A stretch of DNA of 64,000 nt from Tupaia tana (lineage: Eukaryota; Chordata; Mammalia; Scandentia; Tupaiidae). The stretch lies in assembly GCA_026018925.1 (NCBI GenBank), contig JAKSZU010000016.1:9988940-10052939 (forward strand), read 5' to 3'. This document shows positions 63,429 to 64,000 of the stretch, in pieces (the stretch's first letter is position 1; each line of letters starts with the position of its first letter). The position numbers and the translations under genes were made by a program. Under the pieces are notes generated by a model. The model was not told the origin of the DNA, searched no databases, and saw nothing but the letters and a program-made list of their open reading frames with translations.

Positions 63429-64000
63429 TTGTGCTTTTCCAAACATTATGTAATTAGGTGAATTTCGAGCTGTGAAAGGGGGACAGTTAGCAGATTAGAT
63501 GCGCCCTGCAGCCTGTGGAGGCAGGAGAGGAGGGAACAGAGGCGTGTGAGAATGGGGAGCTCCCCTGCAGGACCCTACCCCAGTCAGGCTAAGCAGTGCC
63601 CAGGAACACAGGCCCCTTCCAGGGGGCCAGCAAGCTGCTCTTCCTCAAGGACAGTCTTCACTCTATACTCTTCAGACAATGCCCCCCGGGGGCAGCACAA
63701 TGAGGGGACCCCAGTCAGACAGGTACATGTGTCCATGAAGCTCAGAGTTAGTGGTCACCGCCACTCTACCTCAGTTGTGTCCACAGCTCTTCTTCAGTTA
63801 TTTATTGAGGACATCTTGGACTTCTAGAACCATTAAGGTGTGAATCCAGGTTAATAATGAGAGTCATGTAAGGAATGTCTATCTGAGACTCTTAGTTTTT
63901 GAGTACTTTCAAATTTCTTTTGCCAAATATCATGGAAAATTATTAATTTTACAATGAGGTATCCTAAGAGGAAGAAACTATTTCAACATGAAAGCAGTGC
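63429..64000. other. Unannotated stretch at the right edge
   Basis: Contains GCCCCCCGGGGGCAGCAC (63681-63698), a GC-rich near-palindrome that loosely resembles a CTCF core. No gene or repeat recognised; frames up to 93 codons lack domains. Confidence 0.35.

Overview
This window looks like intergenic or intronic DNA from a eutherian mammal. I found no convincing protein-coding gene, exon, tRNA or rRNA gene. The eutherian call rests on ancient shared repeats: MaLR-type (MLT1/MST) solo LTRs, MER5- and MER1-like hAT remnants, MIR and L2 fragments, and mammalian L1 (L1M-type) ORF1/ORF2 remains. Typical Alu, B1, carnivore, bat, horse, rabbit and Afrotherian SINEs are absent. One divergent element joining a tRNA-like head to a 7SL/Alu-like body (22288-22478, minus strand) points to Euarchontoglires. 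Its architecture recalls the chimeric SINEs of tree shrews, but that placement is inference.

The dominant feature is a lineage-specific tRNA-derived SINE family that I cannot match to a named family, called SINE-1 here. About 44 copies lie on both strands. A full copy is about 250-280 bp: a head starting GGGACCAGCAG or GGGAACCAGCAG, an A-box-like TAGCGTAATGG, a B-box-like GGTTCGAGTCC or GGTTCGCGTCC, a CpG-rich body, a CT-rich stretch, then CCCTATAGCAAAAACCTCTCC and an A tail. Many copies have target-site duplications (TSDs). A short relative (SINE-2, about 150-190 bp) keeps the tRNA-like head but joins it almost directly to a CT- and AT-rich tail. Around 17 older, decayed tRNA-like SINEs are also present. 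The many short open frames in the region are mostly frames of these SINEs.

Layout. 0-5.2 kb: SINEs and a decayed L1 ORF2 (2.9-4.86 kb). 5.2-9.1 kb: MaLR LTRs, an L2, a 51-bp minisatellite (7605-8012) and SINEs. 9.1-14.5 kb: L1 scrap, old SINEs, a MER1-like element and a (GAAA)n tail. 14.5-17.5 kb: mostly unique. 17.5-26.9 kb: SINE-rich, with an MST-like LTR, the 7SL chimera, MIRs and a 15-bp perfect hairpin. 26.9-31 kb: mostly unique, with an MLT1 LTR. 31-36.4 kb: SINE clusters. 36.4-41.8 kb: mostly unique. 41.8-48.3 kb: mariner-like MITEs split by SINEs and three MER5-like elements. 48.3-51.9 kb: long SINE-free block. 53.0-61.5 kb: an old L1 whose ORF2 is split by a second L1/HAL1-like insertion flanked by an 18-19 bp TSD; both carry SINEs. 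61.5-63.2 kb: repeat-poor block with CTCF-, POU-, SOX- and RFX-type sites, the best candidate for function. Nothing here encodes a multi-gene system; the value lies in the SINE families, the insertion stratigraphy and the candidate regulatory block.
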